A stretch of DNA of 40,679 nucleotides from Candidatus Pacearchaeota archaeon (GTDB lineage: Archaea > Nanoarchaeota > Nanoarchaeia > Pacearchaeales > GW2011-AR1): contig JALOBN010000020.1 of the NCBI GenBank assembly GCA_023228245.1, positions 1-40,679 of the forward strand, given 5' to 3'. Both the position numbers and the translations under genes were made by a program. Of this stretch, positions 7,814-15,512 are shown in pieces (the stretch's first letter is position 1; each line of letters opens with the position of its first letter). The notes under the pieces were generated by a model. The model made no database searches, was not told the DNA's origin, and saw nothing but the letters and a program-made list of their open reading frames with translations.

Positions 7814-8240
7814 CGATAACCACTACTTCTTCCGGGTGATCACGGAGCCGAATATTCTAAAGCGTGATTGCCAGCGGGAATATCCCCACGAAGTCTTCCC
7901 CTTCGGCTCCGACGGGGTAGAGCTCTTCGCCCATGAATTCGAGGGAGTCTGGCGTGTGACCGAAAAGTCCACCGGGTTACTCGTCACGCGTGGTAATGAT
8001 CATTTTACAGCTTTCCAGAATGCTCAGAAGTTCATTGACGAGATGGGGAGAGAGAAGTTCATCTCCAATATCAAGGACATTTTTTCAAAACTAAACGAAG
8101 GCCTTGAATACGACTATCAGTCGAAGCAATGGGTCGATCCTGTTGACAAAAAAGCCCCAAAAGAGCAGGACTGTTTACAAGCTTGCCCTACCACGAGTGG
8201 GATGCTCATCCAGGAAGTAGGAGATGGCGCGGATGACTGA
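7806..8240 (+). CDS. Hypothetical protein
   Basis: About 144 residues from the ATG at 7806 (an in-frame ATG at 7803 is equally possible); GAGGT lies just upstream and the start overlaps the hydrolase stop. Soluble, mixed alpha/beta composition, no motif recognised. The central part (SDGVELFAHEFEGVWRVTEK) looks like a beta-rich core. Part of the early operon. Confidence 0.65.
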   Translation: MDNDNHYFFRVITEPNILKRDCQREYPHEVFPFGSDGVELFAHEFEGVWRVTEKSTGLLVTRGNDHFTAFQNAQKFIDEMGREKFISNIKDIFSKLNEGLEYDYQSKQWVDPVDKKAPKEQDCLQACPTTSGMLIQEVGDGADD

Positions 8241-8469
8241 GCCTTTATATTCTCGTATCGAGCCCTTGAAGGAGATCGCCCGGCTGATGAAGATACCCCC
8301 TGGCCGTTTCAAGCAGATGATGGACAAGAAGGAACCGGGGATATCAGAGCCGATCCCACATTATCCAAACTGGATTTACTGGTGTCCAAAATGTCAAAGG
8401 AACTGGGAGGGCGAGGATTATTTTGATTTATTCAGCCAGCCTTGCCCGGACTGCAGGGGGAAGAAATGA
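8224..8469 (+). CDS. Small zinc-ribbon protein
   Basis: 81 residues, start overlapping the previous gene. The C-terminal half has CPKC (about residues 54-57) and CPDC (about 74-77), a classic two-knuckle zinc ribbon; the first half looks helical (LKEIARLMKIPPGRFKQMMD), like a small HTH. It could bind nucleic acid or a host polymerase, but no family is recognised. Confidence 0.65.
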   Translation: MARMTEPLYSRIEPLKEIARLMKIPPGRFKQMMDKKEPGISEPIPHYPNWIYWCPKCQRNWEGEDYFDLFSQPCPDCRGKK

Positions 8470-8681
8470 GTGAAACCTTCAAGATTGTGGTTTTCAAAGA
8501 TGGCAAACACCACCACGAAGAATATCAAGCCATCATCGGAATAAAGATCGATGGAAATAATGTCACACTGCATATCAGGGAGAATGGCGATCTCGATGAG
8601 CAATTCTGGCGGAATCTGCCCACCGCGATGCAACAATCCATAGAAAAAGGATTGGCAATTCGCAGAAAGGTGAATCCATGA
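8466..8681 (+). CDS. Small hypothetical protein
   Basis: 71 residues from the ATG overlapping the previous stop (ATGA), with a GGGGGA site just upstream. The predicted product MSETFKIVVFKDGKHHHEEY has a His cluster, then a beta segment and a C-terminal helix. Function unknown. Confidence 0.65.
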   Translation: MSETFKIVVFKDGKHHHEEYQAIIGIKIDGNNVTLHIRENGDLDEQFWRNLPTAMQQSIEKGLAIRRKVNP

Positions 8682-8923
8682 GCACACCATTAAATGACCC
8701 CGTCTACGCCGGCCGGCGCCGTCGGTTAGAGTCCTTTATCCGCTCGGTGCAGCAGACTCACATCGACCCGGTCGACTATATCGGAGGAGCTCCTTCCCGG
8801 GGGAATCCCTGCGTCACGGAATGCGGGTTGCCTGATTTCCGGTTTTCACCACCTGATATATTATCCGTCCGCGGCGGGCCCACGGGAGTCGGGTTGAAAG
8901 AAGGGAGAAGATCGATTAAATAG
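8678..8923 (+). CDS. Small hypothetical protein
   Basis: 81 residues; ATGA overlap with the gene before. It has a basic N-terminus (GRRRRLESFIRSVQQ), then a Pro/Gly-rich, probably disordered tail with two Cys. No homology recognised. Confidence 0.55.
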   Translation: MSTPLNDPVYAGRRRRLESFIRSVQQTHIDPVDYIGGAPSRGNPCVTECGLPDFRFSPPDILSVRGGPTGVGLKEGRRSIK

Positions 8924-8931
8924 GAGGGCCT

Positions 8932-9420
8932 ATGCTTGAATCATACTCGAATGCGTTGATCAAATTCGGACTCCGGCATTACATCGACATCGCCTCCGGC
9001 AACCCTCCACTGAAAAAGGCCGCCGACCATGGCTTCATCAAATCAGCCGGCCGCAAGAACCCCAACGAGACATTCAATATCTGGTTGGCCGACATCCAAA
9101 GGGCGATCGCCTCCCTGGACAAAAACCCTCTGTGGTCGGCCATGGTCCGCGATGTCGGGCTGGAGATCATGCGGGCCAATATCCACAAACTCCCTCCCGT
9201 TCAGAAATACCTGATCAAGCATTGCATCTTCGGGGAATGCTATTATTGCCAGAATATGAAAGACTGCCCGGAAGAGAAATACGGCGACCGGTGCGACGAA
9301 AGCCATTCTATCGGACGCATGAGGCGGTTCCTTAACGGTGAAGAGTACGAGAATAACCAACAGACGACGGATGCCAGGGCGCGGCTATATAAAGTTTCAA
9401 ATGATATAATTAAAAAATAA
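8932..9420 (+). CDS. Hypothetical protein with Cys cluster
   Basis: 162 residues, good AGGAGG upstream. A mostly helical N-terminal domain is followed by CIFGECYYCQNMKDCPEEKYGDRC at about 98-121, six Cys that could hold zinc. The tail is hydrophilic. Family not recognised; penultimate gene of the early operon. Confidence 0.65.
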   Translation: MLESYSNALIKFGLRHYIDIASGNPPLKKAADHGFIKSAGRKNPNETFNIWLADIQRAIASLDKNPLWSAMVRDVGLEIMRANIHKLPPVQKYLIKHCIFGECYYCQNMKDCPEEKYGDRCDESHSIGRMRRFLNGEEYENNQQTTDARARLYKVSNDIIKK

Positions 9421-9430
9421 GGAGCCAATT

Positions 9431-9997
9431 ATGAGTGAGAAAATTGAGGCTGGGGGATGCAAGGAAGCGCAATGGCATGACGTGTCTACCTTGCAAGATG
9501 GAATACAATGCCAACGCACCGAGATATGCGCAAGAGTGCATTGTAAGAAGCAAGATTGCTCAGGCGTTCGGGTGAGGTCTGAATATTCTGACGATGATGA
9601 CGAAAAAAAGAAAGCTCCGGTCCGCATACGCGCCTGTGACATCCACAGTGATTCATATGTTTGCAGATGTTTTAATTGTGATAATGACTTCCCTTCGTAT
9701 GATACCCGTGATTGTATTTGTGAATCTTGCGAAGATGCTGGTTTTGAACAATTTAACATAGGTATGAGAGAGGAAATCGGAGCTGCAAGAATAAGATGGA
9801 TGGCGGGTCGGCTTGAAAATGGTTTATCCATCCCTGATGATTTCTTTAGATATTTCCTTCAAATGATAGAATCTATCAGCGACATAGAAGATGCTGTTAT
9901 AAGAACCGCCGCTGCCGACCAGGTGTTTGGTATTTATGGGCTGACTATTATGGATAGACGCAGGGATTTACAAAGCTATGTCAAGCCCCGCGAGTAA
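9431..9997 (+). CDS. Hypothetical Cys-rich protein, last early gene
   Basis: 188 residues, AAGGAG upstream. Cys pairs are concentrated between residues 27 and 101, including CRCFNCDNDF and CICESC, suggesting one or two zinc sites. The C-terminal half is helical and acidic. It has a higher A+T content and plainer codon use than its neighbours, which may reflect later acquisition. It ends just before the promoter/terminator cluster. Confidence 0.65.
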   Translation: MSEKIEAGGCKEAQWHDVSTLQDGIQCQRTEICARVHCKKQDCSGVRVRSEYSDDDDEKKKAPVRIRACDIHSDSYVCRCFNCDNDFPSYDTRDCICESCEDAGFEQFNIGMREEIGAARIRWMAGRLENGLSIPDDFFRYFLQMIESISDIEDAVIRTAAADQVFGIYGLTIMDRRRDLQSYVKPRE

Positions 9998-10010
9998 ACG
10001 TAACGCCCAC

Positions 10011-10040
10011 TTGACAACGCCGAATTAATTCCTGTATCAT
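10011..10040 (+). promoter_or_regulatory. Candidate late promoter (sigma70-like)
   Basis: TTGACA at 10011-10016 and TATCAT at 10035-10040, spacing 18, pointing toward the structural genes. The predicted start near 10047 lies only about 12 nt before a terminator hairpin, an arrangement like lambdoid late promoters that depend on antitermination. The hexamer match is seen in the sequence; the late role is inferred. Confidence 0.6.
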
Positions 10041-10058
10041 TTTGGTAGTTTCCGAAGT

Positions 10059-10086
10059 CCGTCCCAAAAGGGGCGGCTTTCTTTTT
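10059..10086 (+). terminator. Intrinsic terminator 1
   Basis: Stem CCGTCCC (10059-10065) with GGGGCGG (10070-10076), loop AAAA, followed by a T-rich run TTTCTTTTT. It could end the early operon, stop transcripts from the promoter at 10011, or do both. Confidence 0.85.
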
Positions 10087-10101
10087 ATAACTCAAGAAAT
10101 A

Positions 10102-10127
10102 CCCGCTCGCTTCGGCGGGCCTTTTTT
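10102..10127 (+). terminator. Intrinsic terminator 2
   Basis: Stem CCCGC (10102-10106) with GCGGG (10115-10119), loop TCGCTTCG, then a run of six T. It follows terminator 1 by 16 nt, making a tandem block ahead of the tRNA and structural genes. Confidence 0.85.
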
Positions 10128-10288
10128 ATTTGCTAACCTATCGCCGAAAAATAAGCCCTGTTGAGTATGTGCGCACAGAAAGACTGGCATTCGCAACGTC
10201 TCAGGCTTGTCCTGATGAGAGCGATAGGCGTGGTGAGATCACCGGGGATCGAATAGGCCGCATGTGCCCGGTTCGCATCGGCCACCAT
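10128..10288 (+). other. Intergenic leader between terminators and tRNA
   Basis: No convincing gene. A hairpin forms from TCAGG and CCTGA around 10201-10215, and a small palindrome GGTGAGATCACC lies near 10233. It could be a leader or processing region for the tRNA. Confidence 0.4.
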
Positions 10289-10365
10289 CGCAGGGTAGAG
10301 CAGTTCGGCAGCTCGCCTGGCCCATACCCAGGAGGTCGCAGGTTCAAATCCTGCCCCTGCTACCA
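10289..10365 (+). tRNA. Initiator-like tRNA-Met (CAU)
   Basis: 77 nt with encoded CCA and a complete cloverleaf. Acceptor CGCAGGG pairs with CCCTGCT except at position 1, where C1 faces T72. D stem GAGC/GCTC gives the A11:T24 pair; anticodon stem CCTGG/CCAGG, loop CCCATAC with anticodon CAT; T loop TTCAAAT. Unpaired 1:72 and A11:T24 are hallmarks of bacterial initiator tRNA, and the length and T loop match E. coli tRNA-fMet. Two oddities: position 33 is C instead of the nearly universal T, and the anticodon stem has two rather than three G-C pairs at 29-31/39-41 (T29:A41). Confidence 0.92.
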
Positions 10366-10366
10366 G

Positions 10367-10480
10367 ATGAATAAGCAGTTCGCTTTAGCGATAATCCTCC
10401 TCCTTTTAACCTTCCTCTCCCTTTGTTATCTGTTGAATGAAAATCCAGTTATCACTGGCTCTTCTTTTTATCCTTGTTGA
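10367..10480 (+). CDS. Possible tiny membrane peptide (37 aa)
   Basis: The ATG is one base after the tRNA CCA. The product starts MNKQFALAIILLLLTFLSLC, one strong transmembrane segment, then a short polar tail. There is no Shine-Dalgarno because the upstream bases belong to the tRNA. Translation would need tRNA processing or a leaderless start. It overlaps the next tiny ORF in another frame; only one may be real. Confidence 0.35.
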   Translation: MNKQFALAIILLLLTFLSLCYLLNENPVITGSSFYPC

Positions 10481-10532
10481 TCTTTTCGTCGGGGCATGGA
10501 TACGTGTCAATTCGCCCTGGTGGTTCTTTTAA
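10437..10532 (+). CDS. Possible tiny membrane peptide (31 aa) coupled to HNH gene
   Basis: Encodes MKIQLSLALLFILVDLFVGA and an aromatic tail ending NSPWWFF; one transmembrane segment after a basic start. Its TAA overlaps the ATG of the HNH gene (TAATG), typical of coupling. It overlaps the preceding tiny ORF by 44 nt in a different frame, a nested arrangement recalling Rz/Rz1 or small holin genes, though no motif supports either. Confidence 0.4.
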   Translation: MKIQLSLALLFILVDLFVGAWIRVNSPWWFF

Positions 10533-10909
10533 TGCCTTACCGCCCAGCCCGTCCCTGCCGGCAGCCCGGCTGCCCAGGACTGACCAACGACAGGTCCGGC
10601 TACTGCGAGCAGCACAAACCCCAAGTCTTACGGCAGCAGGACCATGAACGACCCAACGCCAATCAGCGCGGGTACACATACCGCTGGAACAAATACACGA
10701 AGCATTATCTGATCAGACATCCTCTCTGTGTGCTGTGCCTGCAGAAGGATATTATCAAGGAAGCAGAGTGCGTCGATCACATCTGCCCGCATAAAGGCGA
10801 TCAGACGCTCTTCTGGGATCCGGACAACCACCAGGCGCTCTGCCTGTCCTGCAACAGCGTGAAGGCAGCGAAGGAAGAGGGCGCCTTCGGCAACAAACAG
10901 AAGGGGTAG
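10532..10909 (+). CDS. HNH endonuclease (packaging-associated)
   Basis: 125 residues starting MPYRPARPCRQPGCPG, the usual opening of terminase-adjacent HNH proteins. Cys pairs (CRQPGCPG.., CVLCLQKD) and CVDHICPHKGD...WDPDNHQALCLSCNSVKAAKE form the HNH fold with zinc-binding Cys. In HK97-like phages this nuclease works with the terminase to cut DNA during packaging. The start at 10532 is preferred over an upstream in-frame ATG (10496) because of this N-terminus and the TAATG overlap. Confidence 0.9.
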   Translation: MPYRPARPCRQPGCPGLTNDRSGYCEQHKPQVLRQQDHERPNANQRGYTYRWNKYTKHYLIRHPLCVLCLQKDIIKEAECVDHICPHKGDQTLFWDPDNHQALCLSCNSVKAAKEEGAFGNKQKG

Positions 10910-11057
10910 GGGGGAGTAAATCTCTACAGCCTCATACTACCGAAACCGAGCGGCAAGCTCCGTGCGGAAAATGTCAGCAAAAGAAATATTTATATATTGA
11001 TGGATTTTAGACCTCTATAGAGGGCGATACAGGATATTCATGATAGGAGACATATAA
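10910..11057 (+). other. Intergenic region before small terminase gene
   Basis: 148 bp without a gene. It holds a 12-bp perfect palindrome CCTCTATAGAGG at 11012-11023 and the Shine-Dalgarno AGGAGA of the next gene. In cohesive-end phages the cos site often lies beside the small terminase gene, so this is one candidate position (inference). Confidence 0.4.
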
Positions 11058-11900
11058 ATGGGAGGGAAGGGGAGCGGTGGATACAACCGGAAATCCATCG
11101 AGCAGCACATAAGAGACGGGACCTACAGGGTAGATCGCCATGGGCCGGTGACCAAGCGGTTGGCAGCAAAAATTACCTCCGATGTGGAACGGTTCCGGAG
11201 GGAGATGGAGGCGGGTGAGGTTCAGCTGCAGGCAAGTCGGCAGACAGTACCATCCGGCGGTGGGCAAGCATCCAAGAAGGATAATTCGCTGTCAGCAAAA
11301 CAAAAGGGTTTGGCAGCAAAACCACATATAAAGGGAGCTCAGGGCGAGGCTCCTGCAGATCGATCAGGGGGGAGCCAGGCCAAGGTACAGAATGGAGCGG
11401 AGGCCAGCGGAGACCATATTGAGGGAAGGGGAAAGGGAGGGGAGAGCAAACAGCTGCAGGCCGGCGGAGACCAAGGGAAGGGGGAGCAGTTGGGGAAGGC
11501 CCAGGTTGAGACTCCCATCGTCTGCCCGGAGTGGTTGGACGTTTATGCCCGGGATGAGTTTGTCAGAGTCTGCCAGGTGTTACACGACATGGGGACGTTA
11601 CAGGACGTCAACCATGCGACTTTAGAGGGGTACTGCGCGGCGTACTCGAGAGCCGTGAGGGCGGAGATTGAGTTAAAGGACGGATTTGAAGAGGCGGTAA
11701 CGTTCTATTCGAAGACCGGCGATCCTTACGATGTCATGAAAAAGAAAACCGAGGTGAGCGTGGCGGAGAAAGCCTGGATGCAGGTCAAGACTTTCGCTGT
11801 GGAGCTGGGGATAACCTCATCGAGGGGGCAGAAAGAGACTGAGGAAAACATGAGCGAGCTCGAGAGGGTATTGCAGCAGGCGGAACATAAACCGCGATGA
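11058..11900 (+). CDS. terS: Terminase small subunit (P27-like)
   Basis: 280 residues. It opens MGGKGSGGYNRKS, then has a low-complexity Gln/Gly/Lys/Ala region at about 70-155. The conserved part starts at CPEWLDVYARDEFVRVCQ and includes ATLEGYCAAYSRAVRAE and a C-terminal helix with VEKAW-like spacing, as in P27-family small terminases. It recognises phage DNA and stimulates the large subunit. The low-complexity insert makes it longer than usual (about 150-180 residues). Confidence 0.85.
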   Translation: MGGKGSGGYNRKSIEQHIRDGTYRVDRHGPVTKRLAAKITSDVERFRREMEAGEVQLQASRQTVPSGGGQASKKDNSLSAKQKGLAAKPHIKGAQGEAPADRSGGSQAKVQNGAEASGDHIEGRGKGGESKQLQAGGDQGKGEQLGKAQVETPIVCPEWLDVYARDEFVRVCQVLHDMGTLQDVNHATLEGYCAAYSRAVRAEIELKDGFEEAVTFYSKTGDPYDVMKKKTEVSVAEKAWMQVKTFAVELGITSSRGQKETEENMSELERVLQQAEHKPR

Positions 11901-13507
11901 AATCAAAAATCAACGCAGCCGCTGCTAACAGCGCGATCGCGTTCTTCAAGGGGTTGCGGCATACCACCGGCCAATGGGCCGGGCAGCCGTTTCATTTACT
12001 TGACTGGCAGCGTGAGGCTTTAACAGACATATTCGGGACGCTCAAGCCGGACGGGACGCGGCAATACAGTAAAGTCTACGCCGAGATAGCAAAAAAAAAC
12101 GGCAAGTCGGAGTTCGCCTCCGGACTGGCGTTATACCTTTTAACAGCCGATGGTGAGTCGGGGGCGGAGGTATACTCCGCAGCGACTGACCGCGACCAGG
12201 CTGGAATAGTCTACCGGGCCGCCAAGATCATGGTGGAGGAAAGCCCGGAGCTGTCCTCGAGGTGTAGCGTCCTGGACGGGACCAAGAGGATTGTCGTCCC
12301 CAGGACGAATTCATTTTACAGAGTCTTAAGCTCGGAGACTTACTCAAAACACGGTTACAACATCTCAGGGTTGGTGGTCGACGAGGTCCATGCGCACAAG
12401 GACCGCGGATTGATCGACGTCCTGACCAAGGGATCCGGCGCGGCCCGCCGGCAACCTTTGTTTATCTTCATCACCACGGCAGGCACTGACAGGAATTCGA
12501 TCTGCTGGGAGATGCATGAATACGCTCTTCGAGTCCTGAAATTCCGGTACCCCAAGAAATATGCCTGGGTGCAGGGCAATCCGATCAACGACCCGTCGTT
12601 TTACGCGGTGATCTACGGATTACGGGACGATGAGGACTGGACGGAGGAGAAGAACTGGTACAAGGCGAATCCTGCGTTGGGGCAGATTTTAAACATAGAT
12701 GAATTTCGGAAGGCTTTCCAGGACGCTCAGAGAAACGTTGCCGAGGAAAACCTCTTCAAGCAATTGAGACTGAATATCTGGGTGAAGTCTTCGTTACGCT
12801 GGATGAAAATGAAAGACTGGGATGCCTGCGAGGGGGAGGTCGATCCGGAGGAACTTAAGGGCGAAGACTGTTACGGCGGGCTGGATCTCGCGGCCACAAC
12901 GGACCTCGCCGCCCTGGCTTTGGTTTTCCCCAAAGACGACATCTATAAGGTTTTGATGAAGTTCTGGATCCCGGAGGACACAGCGGCCGACAAAGAGAAG
13001 CACGACCAGGTGCCTTATCGGGAATGGGCCCGGCAGGGTTATGTAACGCTCACGCCGGGTAACGTGATCGATTACGCCTATATCAAGGAAGAGCTCCGGG
13101 AGATCCGCGAGAATTTTAATTTAAGGGAATTGGCCTTCGACCGGTGGGGCGCCACGAAATTAGTTCAGGATCTTGTCGAGGATGGTTTCGTGATGGACCC
13201 GAAACAAGACGGCCCGGTGATCATACCTTTCGGCCAGGGTTATCAATCGATGAGCCCACCGACGAAGGAGATTATGAACATCGTCCTGGGGAAAAAGATC
13301 CACCACGGAGGGAATCCTGTTCTAAGGTGGAACGCCGACAACATGACCATCCTGCAGGACCCGGCCGGGAATATCAAACCAGTCAAACCCAAGGGCGCCA
13401 TGAAGATTGACGGCATGGTCGCTTTGATTATGGCGCTGGACCGGGCCACGAGGCATGAGCCGGAAAAGAAATCTATCTATGAGGAACGAGGCCCGCTGAT
13501 ATTTTAG
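11897..13507 (+). CDS. terL: Terminase large subunit
   Basis: 536 residues; the ATG overlaps the small-subunit stop. The ATPase half shows AEIAKKNGKSEF (about 62-73, Walker A-like with NGKS), VVDE (160-163, Walker B) and FITTAGT (191-197, coupling motif). The nuclease half has GGLDLAATTDLAAL around D330 and KIDGMVALIMALDRA near the C-terminus, the acidic metal ligands. It pumps and cuts phage DNA at the portal. HK97-type family. Confidence 0.97.
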   Translation: MKSKINAAAANSAIAFFKGLRHTTGQWAGQPFHLLDWQREALTDIFGTLKPDGTRQYSKVYAEIAKKNGKSEFASGLALYLLTADGESGAEVYSAATDRDQAGIVYRAAKIMVEESPELSSRCSVLDGTKRIVVPRTNSFYRVLSSETYSKHGYNISGLVVDEVHAHKDRGLIDVLTKGSGAARRQPLFIFITTAGTDRNSICWEMHEYALRVLKFRYPKKYAWVQGNPINDPSFYAVIYGLRDDEDWTEEKNWYKANPALGQILNIDEFRKAFQDAQRNVAEENLFKQLRLNIWVKSSLRWMKMKDWDACEGEVDPEELKGEDCYGGLDLAATTDLAALALVFPKDDIYKVLMKFWIPEDTAADKEKHDQVPYREWARQGYVTLTPGNVIDYAYIKEELREIRENFNLRELAFDRWGATKLVQDLVEDGFVMDPKQDGPVIIPFGQGYQSMSPPTKEIMNIVLGKKIHHGGNPVLRWNADNMTILQDPAGNIKPVKPKGAMKIDGMVALIMALDRATRHEPEKKSIYEERGPLIF

Positions 13508-13514
13508 GAGATAA

Positions 13515-14732
13515 ATGAACTTTAAACAGCTGACTTTGAGTTTTCTCGATAAAGTGTTGCCTGGGAGGAGTTACATCCCGACCAACGGTTGGGTGGATTT
13601 CTCTTCGCGGTCCAGTGTGTCGGGTATAACGATCAGCGAATCGACAGCGTTGAGTTGTGTGGCTTACTGGGCATGCGTGAGATTGCTGTCGGAGACGTTA
13701 GCCTCGTTACCGTTGATTTTCTACCGAAGGCTCGAGAGGGGGAAGGAACGCGCGACAGACCATCCTTTATATAAGTTGTTACACGACGAGCCGAATCCCG
13801 AAATGGACTCGTTTTCGTTCACGGAAACGCTGATGTCGCATTTGGTAACAACGGGGAATTGTTACGCGTTTATCGACTGGGAGGATTACACCACTGTAAA
13901 GGCCTTATGGATCATGCGGCCGGACAGGACAAGCCCGGTTCGCGATTCCAAAGGCGAGATGGTTTACAAATACCAGAGCGATACCACGCAGATTATTTTG
14001 CCGGGTTACGCCGTCTGGCATATCCCGGGATTGGGTTACGATGGATTAATAGGCTACTCCCCCCTGACGATGGCCAGGGAGGCGATCGGCCTTTCTTTGG
14101 CCACAGAGAAGACCGGAGCCCGGCTTTTCGGGAACGGCATGTCTGTGGGAGGTATTCTGCAGCATCCGAACAAAATGTCCGAAGACGCTCAGAAGCGGCT
14201 CAAAAAAGCAATCGAGGATGAGCACGCCGGCGTGGATAAATCCCAAAGGTTACTCGTGCTGGAAGAGGGGATGAAGTACGAGAAGAACACCATCCCTCCT
14301 GAAGACGCTCAATTTTTAGAGACGAGGAAATTCCAACGCAATGAGATAGCCTCGTTCTTTCATATCCCTCCGCATATGATCGGCGACCTTGAGCGCGCGA
14401 CTTTCTCCAACATCGAACACCAGGCGTTAGAGTTCGTGGTCTACACGATGAGGCCATGGTTGGTGAGATGGGAGAAGTCGATCAAACGGAAATTGCTTCT
14501 GCCCAGCGAGAAAGAGGAGTATTTTGCAGAGTTCCTCATTGAAGGGTTACTGAGGGGCGACTCAGCGGCGAGGTCATCGTATTACAAGGAATTATATTAC
14601 CTGGGCGCGATGTCTCCCAACGATATCCGCGAGAAAGAGAACATGAATCCTATCAAGGATCCCGCCGGCGATGAATATTTCACTCAGCAGAATATGATCG
14701 CGCTGAGCGCGCTGGCCCGATTGGATAAATAG
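13515..14732 (+). CDS. Portal protein (HK97 family)
   Basis: 405 residues with family signatures: VAYWACVRLLSETLASLPLI near the start, HPLYKLLHDEPNPEM, GNCYAFIDWE, YGLIGYSPL-type segment, FGNGMSVGGIL, FHIPPHMIGD and ENMNPIKDPAGDEYF at the end. It forms the dodecameric ring at one capsid vertex for DNA passage. GGAG upstream, 7 bases after terL. Confidence 0.96.
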   Translation: MNFKQLTLSFLDKVLPGRSYIPTNGWVDFSSRSSVSGITISESTALSCVAYWACVRLLSETLASLPLIFYRRLERGKERATDHPLYKLLHDEPNPEMDSFSFTETLMSHLVTTGNCYAFIDWEDYTTVKALWIMRPDRTSPVRDSKGEMVYKYQSDTTQIILPGYAVWHIPGLGYDGLIGYSPLTMAREAIGLSLATEKTGARLFGNGMSVGGILQHPNKMSEDAQKRLKKAIEDEHAGVDKSQRLLVLEEGMKYEKNTIPPEDAQFLETRKFQRNEIASFFHIPPHMIGDLERATFSNIEHQALEFVVYTMRPWLVRWEKSIKRKLLLPSEKEEYFAEFLIEGLLRGDSAARSSYYKELYYLGAMSPNDIREKENMNPIKDPAGDEYFTQQNMIALSALARLDK

Positions 14733-14752
14733 AATATTTCTCACGTTATAAA

Positions 14753-14772
14753 TGGGCGCTTCGGCGCTTTAT
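14753..14772 (+). promoter_or_regulatory. Hairpin between portal and protease genes
   Basis: GCGC-TTCG-GCGC (14755-14766), a stable cTTCGg tetraloop, followed by TTTATT. Too short a T-run for a strong terminator; could be a weak attenuator or an RNA processing/stability element. Confidence 0.5.
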
Positions 14773-14791
14773 TGGACAAACGGAGGTGAAC

Positions 14792-15511
14792 ATGGAACGC
14801 AAGACTTTCACGGGAATCGAGCTCAAGAAAGATAAACCCGGGACCTTTACGGCGAGGATCGCCACATTGAATGTGATTGACAAGGACGGGGACGTGACCC
14901 TGCAGGGAGCGTTTCCTGAGGGAAAGCAGATACTTATTTCGTCTTACCAGCATGGGTCCTGGCAGGGCGAGTTGCCTGTGGGCAAGGGCGTGATCCACGA
15001 GAGGGGTAATGAGGTTGTCGTGGAGGGCGAATTCAATCTGAACACGGACACCGGTAAGGAGCATTACGAGACCATCAAATTCGCCCCCGAGCTGCAGGAA
15101 TGGTCTTATGGATTCGAGGTCAAGGAAGCCGAGACGAACACGGAATGGGAAGGTAACGCGGTTTACCGGATTTTAAAGAGACTTGACGTGTTCGAGGCCT
15201 CTCCGGTTTTGAGGGGAGCGGGGATGGGGACGGGTATTTTAGCGATTAAAAACGAGGGAATGACCTTCAAAGACCAGGCGGATGCGGCGCTTGCTGCCGT
15301 TGACGAACTGCTCATACGCGCTAAATCGCTTGCCGATTTACGCCAGAAGGAAGGCCGTGACCTTTCCGACTCCAGCAAGGAGAAGATACTCAAATTGAAA
15401 AACGATATCGATACCCTGCTGGAGCTTAAGCCCGATGTTTCTGATGAGTTAAAAGGACGCCGGGCGTTACTGGAACTTATGAAGTTCCGCAATTCTTTAA
15501 AAGGAGTATGA
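14792..15511 (+). CDS. Prohead maturation serine protease
   Basis: 239 residues from the ATG at 14792, chosen because GGAGG sits six bases upstream (an in-frame GTG at 14786 lies too close). HK97 prohead protease pattern: VIDKDGDVTLQGAF, SYQHGSWQGELPVG with the catalytic His, and ELQEWSYGFEV with the catalytic Ser. It cleaves the capsid scaffold during maturation. The C-terminal third is a Lys/Glu helix (residues about 160-239) that may scaffold. Confidence 0.94.
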   Translation: MERKTFTGIELKKDKPGTFTARIATLNVIDKDGDVTLQGAFPEGKQILISSYQHGSWQGELPVGKGVIHERGNEVVVEGEFNLNTDTGKEHYETIKFAPELQEWSYGFEVKEAETNTEWEGNAVYRILKRLDVFEASPVLRGAGMGTGILAIKNEGMTFKDQADAALAAVDELLIRAKSLADLRQKEGRDLSDSSKEKILKLKNDIDTLLELKPDVSDELKGRRALLELMKFRNSLKGV

Positions 15512-15512
15512 C

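Noticed and set aside
10208..10255. Hammerhead ribozyme-like core (CTGATGAG then CGAA)
   Set aside because: The 3' core reads CGAAT rather than CGAAA, and I cannot form stems I and II without using core bases.
10262..10287. Possible second tRNA ending in GGCCACCA before the initiator-like tRNA
   Set aside because: No matching acceptor strand or T stem at the right distance upstream.
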